DNA of 64,000 nucleotides from contig JAHQIW010007390.1 in assembly GCA_019055375.1 (NCBI GenBank), positions 124,001-188,000 on the forward strand. Reading direction: 5' to 3'. The translations under genes were made by a program, and so were the position numbers. This DNA is from Parelaphostrongylus tenuis. Taxonomy: Eukaryota > Nematoda > Chromadorea > Rhabditida > Metastrongylidae. How positions within the stretch are numbered: the stretch's first letter is position 1; the number at the start of each line of letters is the position of its first letter. Under the pieces are notes generated by a model. It saw only the letters and a list, made by a program, of their open reading frames with translations, was not told the DNA's origin and did no database searches. Below are positions 58,093 to 64,000 of this stretch, piece after piece.

Positions 58093-59022
58093 TTAGCCAA
58101 AGCTGCAATTGAGCGGCTGAGAAGTACATGGGAGGCGGTTAGGAGTCGCCTCCGAATAATAGGCTTCTCCTGCTTCTCCGAGGGAGACCGGCAAGTTATT
58201 CGTGAGTATCCACCCTTCACATCGAGATCCTATCAAACTATACGCTGGATCCAAGCACCCTTCCCTTCTAATCATTTTTGAACTGTTGGAGGAATTCGTC
58301 CAAAAAGTTTCAAGAATTCTTCGCGTCGACGTGTTTGACTTATGTCCAAGTTTCAAACTGCCATCTCAAAGTGTCGTCACCGTTACGCCCTTCTACCATG
58401 CTATTACTATGTGCACCCAAAAGAGTATTTGTCCGATTGTTCGACTTTCACCTAGGTTAGGTCTCTTCTGATGCGGATCCAAAGTGGTTTTCCCGTTTCG
58501 TCAATCTATTCATCACCACATGTCGTGGAAAAGATGTTGTATATTGTGTCCGAACTCATACCCTTACCTTTCCCACCACTAGGACATATTACACAATCTT
58601 TTACATGATCAGTCTTACAAGGTGTTCCGCACCAATCTACTAAGTAATAGGATAGATGGAAATATCACTCTTGCAAAATTTTCCCAACCATTGTTTTTAG
58701 TCATCTTGTAATAAGAGCACTTACGTCATTGGATATGATGGGTAGTTTTAGGGATATCTTTCTGTCTGGGTTTGAAACAGCATTGTTTTGGCCATTTATC
58801 TTATGGGGCCTATCTCCCCTCTATGACCTGACTCCAGTGTCTGTCCTTTCATAGCCCTTTGAGAAGGTCGTATTGCGTACCTTAGCTCATGCAGTCTTCA
58901 TCTCGAATAACAGTCATATCAGGCAATCCTCTGTTTTACATACACGTTCATATAAGCGTTTGTGAACCAGCTGTCGGCGTAATGTAATAGGTGGAACTTC
59001 TGTAGTTACCACAGTCTCCTAA
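58093..59022 (-). mobile_element. Penelope-like element remnant, more decayed copy
   Basis: Minus-strand pieces align in order with the 44-kb remnant. EVPPITLRRQLVHKRLYERV matches its EIPPNTLKRQLVRNRLYDRL. Next comes a broken GIY-YIG core (CGDE, stop, IDETGKPLWIRIRRDL, matching EEYIGGTGRPLYARIEEHL). RRILETFWTNSS then matches RKILEAFWINTT. It has multiple stops and is non-functional. About 300 bases between the first and second pieces are not alignable by eye. Confidence 0.6.
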
Positions 59023-59059
59023 GTCACTGGCTGCTCTTTCGTAGGCGATGGTTCCCTAG

Positions 59060-61385
59060 TTTTGTGCCAGTATGGTGATTTCTCTCTCTTTCTTCTCCCG
59101 TGCAAACACTTGTAATTGATTCCTACATGTTTTGGGTAAGTACTTTTTGTTGTGAGAAAAGAGAAAAAAAATTTAGCGCACTAGCACTTTTTATTGCTCG
59201 CCTTTGGTACTACTTTGTAATGCAGCCGCTTCCGGAGAGGTGTAATTGAACGTTTCGTGATGGAAGCCTGTTCTCTGCAGGCTTTTTACGCGTAAACTTA
59301 ATATCCCTGATTATGCATTCAACAGTCCCAAACAATGGCCTATCCCCTATCGTGTAGAGCAGATGAGAAATCAAAAATAGAAGTATGCAGATATGGAATT
59401 TCCATGGTTTCGACGGAGTTTTCTGAAGTTTCAACAGTTTCCAGTGTTCGAAGTAAATTCTTTGAAATTTTTAGAAGTATTACCTAACACAATACGACGC
59501 CAGTTGGTGCGAAAACCGCTTGTATGAGCTCTGAAACGTAAGTCATCAATTTTCGAAAGAGATAAACCAGTCCCGCGCAAAATATAAATGAAAGGACAGT
59601 TCGTGAAATATTTTCGTCTTTCATGGCTTATGAGAACAACTCAACGCACCTTGGATGAGGAGATCTACGATATCGGGTGTGCTTTTTGTATATGAGTTAT
59701 CTCCTGTGGGAAGAGCACCTTCTACAATCAAGCTCCATCCTGTCTCGTCTTGGTCGTCTTCATATTTGCAAATCAAAACCTTTGGAGAGCAGCAACGATG
59801 ACTCCAACAAGTTACGAAATTACTAGATATGCAGTCGAGATGAATATATTTGAGGATTGATGCTTTAACCTGGATAAGATCTTAAAATTTCGAAATAAGC
59901 AATCCATGTAAAAAGTTGGATAGCTCACAACATGAAATTTCTCAACTCCGAACAACCAACGTTCAAAGGTTCAGAATCAGGCGGCGTTGGAAAATTGGAA
60001 AGATTTTCTTGAAGTAAAATAATTTAATAGAATCGAAATGGTAATATTAGCCTAAAAGCGGTCTGTCATTTCACTTCCATGAAACGATTTCTTTCATATT
60101 GAAAGTTCATTGAGGAAAACCACCATGGTTTATTTCACATAATATCTGGAAGTTATAGAAAATTCTCTTCATTCGTCTTGCTAGTCTTCAAACATTTTCT
60201 ATTGTTCCGTTCACTTGTTTTGTAGTTTTCCTCTATGCTGATAGTGCGCCTTGAAAAGGCGAGTATGACCAAATATTAGTAAAGTATGGAAGGCTGTTGA
60301 GTAGAACGTCGTTATCGCGCACCTTGGCATTCGTTTGATGATAAAAGTGATCTCCTCAGAAGCTACAATCGGTACCAACACCTCCTCCTCAATTTTTCTT
60401 GAGAGAAATGTGGAAATTTCGATGGTGCGGCGCGCATGAAGTGGCCCCGGAAAGAGCAATTACTTACCCGAATCTACTACACGTCAGATTCCAAACTTTG
60501 CCCGTACCTCAATTTTCTTGTGATTGTGCTTCTTTTTCACTTTCCATTCTAAGTGTCGCTTTCTATGTGCACGATCATGGAACAAAATACGTATCAGATG
60601 CAGTCAACATCATCAAAAAGTAGACTTTCATCGAAATGACTTCATCTCCATTAGTCCAAAGGGCTTATCTTTCCGTCAATTCACTGAGCAACTCGAGTGT
60701 TGTTTATGCTTTACTTCTATTGCTAGAGATTATGCATTAGCCGACAAAATATAGCCTTGTTAGTCCTTTTCTATAGATGCATGTTCCCTTTTCGTTCTAA
60801 TCGAGTGACTTCATTATCCACTGGAAGGCATAGAGACCAGCGATCGAGTCAAGAAAGAATCAATATGTCGAAGATCTTTTGCTAGCTCGACGTGGAACTC
60901 AATCCCCACAGCTCCAACACTGTCCAGCAATCGATAACGATCGCCCTACGCAAAGCTCCTAGCTGCTATCGTCGATATTTCAAAAAGAGGTACTCGATGA
61001 GTATTATACGAGCCCGCGAAGAAGATGAATTTCTCAAGCAAAAACGATTAATGTGAGGAGACGGATCGAATGCTAGAAGTACTGGAACCCTAACGTAGAA
61101 AACTGTCATGGTGGTCAAATAGAGTGATAAGGTTGAGTGGAAGTGATTCATTATATAAGTAGTCAACTGGTGCACCTTTATATGACAAATTCACTTTCGA
61201 GTGGGTGAGCGGTGATAGAATAGAGTTCACTGGAACTCTTTCAACCTTCCGTCATATTTTTCTTAAGCGATGAAGTTTTGACTGCGTAGAAGATGGTATT
61301 GGTCTTATAAAATGTCAGTTGAACAGCATAACTGAAATATTTAAATATTTTCCACTTTATCCATCATGAAGTGATATGTGAAATC
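59060..61385. other. intergenic, nothing recognised
   Basis: Only chance ORFs; no repeat or RNA gene was recognised. Confidence 0.4.
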
Positions 61386-61390
61386 AACTA

Positions 61391-61548
61391 AAGCGCCCAG
61401 CGCTGATAAATCCTCTAGGTATGCAGCATACATTCTATTACTTCAGTGCTCATCACAAGGCGACTTAAATGTATATTTGGCCTATGACATCACATAGGAG
61501 AGCTTGTCAATGTAATAAGTCAACGTTTTCATGTTATTTGGCAGTTAT
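61391..61548 (-). repeat. tRNA-derived SINE, 3' half only
   Basis: Tail-side complement GCGCCCAGCGCTGATAAATCC, then GTATATTTGGCCTATGACATC. The head side is lost beyond about 61548. Confidence 0.55.
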
Positions 61549-61559
61549 CGTTGCTAATT

Positions 61560-64000
61560 TGACTCGAGAGCAATGAACTGTGCAGAATTCTGGAACTTGG
61601 AATTGGAGAACGGCCGGACATGTATCGTGGAACACTCCGCTACATGAGTTGAACTGTAAGTTGTAAAACTTATAATCAAGAAAACAACATTGTAGGGATT
61701 GAATTTTTTGGGGATATCCAATTTGGTAAGATTCGGCCCATTCTTTTCATTCAAAATGACTGATAGCACATTACATATTCACTGGAGGACAGCATGGGCT
61801 GAACAACTGGTCAACATGCAATTCCGTCATTTGTTTCTTACTGGAAGCGGATGTCAAATTATTGGCTTAAAAAGAAGTCAAGACAGGACTAGTTCAGCTG
61901 GAAAGGAGATTGTGAATAAAAAAAAATTTGCTGTGCATTTTAGCTTATCTTTTATGATTAGTTTGTTTTCAATTGACTAGTGCTTCTTCACTCATGTGGT
62001 TTATGCTAGGAGCTATAACAAGAGCATGAAAACTTATATTCAGTAATTGAATATCTACCAAGATACTGTAGAGTACCCGTTTGCCACACAAGGAATGCGC
62101 GTAATTTCAAACGAAAAACGAAGTCATCAGTCGATAGCCAACAAAATTGTTAACGAACTTCCTCAAGCCAAGAAAAACCTCCCATTATAGGAAAACACAT
62201 GCTGGTAAGTGAAAGTCATAGTCATAATGTCATCACAAAAGAGATCGAAAAAAAACAATGTTTTTGACTTGCAAGTATTACTTATTCCACCTCTTTTATA
62301 GCAGTCTCATGATGTTATGAATATCTGTTATGTTATGAATATCCAAGAATGTAGAGCAATATGCAAAACTTCGGACGTCGAGCGGGAGATTCAGAAATTC
62401 GAATTTCTCTCAAAATCAGTTTATATTCAATATAAGAGTTGAAAGCTCAACCCGTCTAAGTTGATGAATTTATGGGATATACTCCTTGCATCTGACTTCA
62501 TCTAGAATCATAGAGGTGATTGGGGGCCTTATCTAGCCTACAGAATGGCCTACAGCGATCTGCCAGTGGGTGAAATAATGAGTGTTCTTAACATCTTATA
62601 ACTCACTGATGCAATTTCAGAGACACTACATGGGTGATGAGGTGACCTAAACCAGAGTGCGAAGCTGAGCTAAAGATTGCATGTATTGTTAGACACTTCT
62701 AATCATTACTCTGCATGTGCTCTGGGTAATTTTGAAAGGTTTATACTTTCCATTAAGATCCAAAATAACTCAGCTATGAGACCATATTAATCAATCCATA
62801 AGCTTCAACTCAATGATCTCTTCTCTCCTTCAAAAAATATCCGCTAGAATTCCAGCCTTCGACATTCATGCAAGTTGATGTGTGGCGGATCGTTTGATTA
62901 AGAAGCCGTTGGCTCAAAATATCCATGTTTTTAAGAAAATTTTTGGCTTCTGTTGATTTAACGATAAAATTCATGTAAATCTGATAGCTCGAAAAGGCTC
63001 TAAAAATTCTCCTAGACTATATCGATTGTTTAGAGTGAGATTTGGAAATAGGCGAAGAGATATATTTCTACGTATTCACTAGCAGCCGTGATCCATCGCC
63101 TAAAAAAATGGTGGTAACACAATATCAAGTGAAATCACCACTTTAAGATAAGGTCTCCCTTGCATTGCCATAAAAATAGGGTCTAGTGTGGGACGTGGGC
63201 CACTAGTGGAGCGGACGACAGCGCCGAAAGTACGTATGGTTCTGAAGTAACATCCTCGAAGAGGTTCTCAACATTATCGCAAGCCTAATAGCATTTATTT
63301 TATAATTTTTCTCTTATTTCCATCAAAATGAGGAAATGGTTGCGTTGTAGGAAATCGTATAGCATTATGAGTGCACAGTCGTCGACTTTCCTTCTTCGTC
63401 TGGATGCAACATAGTTTTACGGGAGGAGGTGCACACCTGGTTTCATTCTTTTTCCTTTTCATTTATTTCTCTCTGTCATCTTCGTTGACAATTCTCATGG
63501 GAACAGGTGAGCACTTTTTTCTTCAAAAGCAAAGGCGAAAATATGTTAGAAAGAACAATCACTTCCATGCTAAGATGAACATTACACACCGATGATTGAT
63601 TGTTTCTGTCATATGCGTTTGTAATCTCCGTGCAATCATAATGAAGTTTTGCTTCTCAGTTGTATGAAGACAAAGTTTAGAGAGCATTCTTTCTTTGATC
63701 GCGGATTTTCGCATATCATAGGAATCGTAACACTTCTTGTGATCATTTCGTTTGATCCGCTATTCATGGTGATGACATCACTCGTATATGAGCTCGATTG
63801 AGACTCGGGAATCTCTCAAAAAAGTCGGGCTAGTCCTTTCTGGCACTCTCCTTTGAGAGTGTTTCAATTTTCTGAGACTCACTTCACTGTTGTTTTCTCA
63901 TATTTTTCTTTTGTTTATACCTTTATCTCGAGTGTTTTGTTTAGACCACGCTCAAATTTCAATATATCCTTTCATCATTATTTGAGCCAACATGTCATGT
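61560..64000. other. intergenic, nothing recognised
   Basis: A good donor (GAACAG|GTGAGC at 63507) follows an ORF near the right end, but no matching acceptor or conserved peptide was found. Anything further right is outside the view. Confidence 0.4.

Noticed and set aside
1..64000. CRISPR arrays, bacterial operons, phage or plasmid features
   Set aside because: No direct-repeat/spacer array and no prokaryotic gene organisation; the window is eukaryotic.

Overview
The window looks like AT-rich, repeat-laden chromosomal DNA from a parasitic nematode, probably clade V (strongylid or hookworm type). The grounds are short exons with TTTCAG-type 3' splice sites and GT donors, multi-kilobase introns, a dense tRNA-derived SINE family, and Penelope-like and mariner-type remnants. 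There is no bacterial organisation, and most open frames shorter than about 100 codons are chance ORFs. The assignment to nematodes is inference; no rRNA, spliced-leader RNA or snRNA gene was recognised. The one well-supported gene lies on the + strand at 39.6-53.8 kb. Eight exons (39580-39756, 42121-42236, 47361-47498, 47749-47918, 51278-51375, 52116-52401, 52621-52851, 53591-53779) join with compatible phases at all seven junctions and end in a stop codon. They encode at least 468 residues of a soluble, low-complexity protein containing two copies of an aromatic module (YYDxxSDG[YF]YYE followed by GW[RK]RR), on exons 4 and 6. The module resembles an OCRE-type aromatic octamer. The protein may belong to the Mextli (mxt-1, eIF4E-binding) family, but this rests on memory of the C. 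elegans protein and is unverified. The 5' end is missing. Two phase-compatible but weak upstream exon candidates lie at 26355-26450 and 37965-38090. Layout: 1-195 may be the 3' exon of a gene that begins before the window. 0.2-15.4 kb is essentially empty apart from a Penelope-type tail and one possible membrane-segment exon on the minus strand (957-1271). 15.4-25.2 kb holds old SINEs, long TA arrays, a TAA-rich tract, a 70-85 bp minisatellite and a mariner fossil. 25.2-39.5 kb holds young SINEs (28.6 and 32.3 kb), a tandem repeat of about 112 bp, a GA tract and a composite SINE. 39.5-53.8 kb is the gene, whose introns carry SINEs, two TTAA-flanked inverted-repeat MITEs, a second tRNA-like repeat family, a Penelope-like GIY-YIG remnant and an 80-bp mariner MITE. 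53.8-64 kb is intergenic, with a second decayed Penelope-like remnant, a decayed coding-like stretch and two partial SINEs. No genes working together as a pathway can be seen. The main interest is the duplicated-module gene and the layered mobile elements that have inflated its introns.
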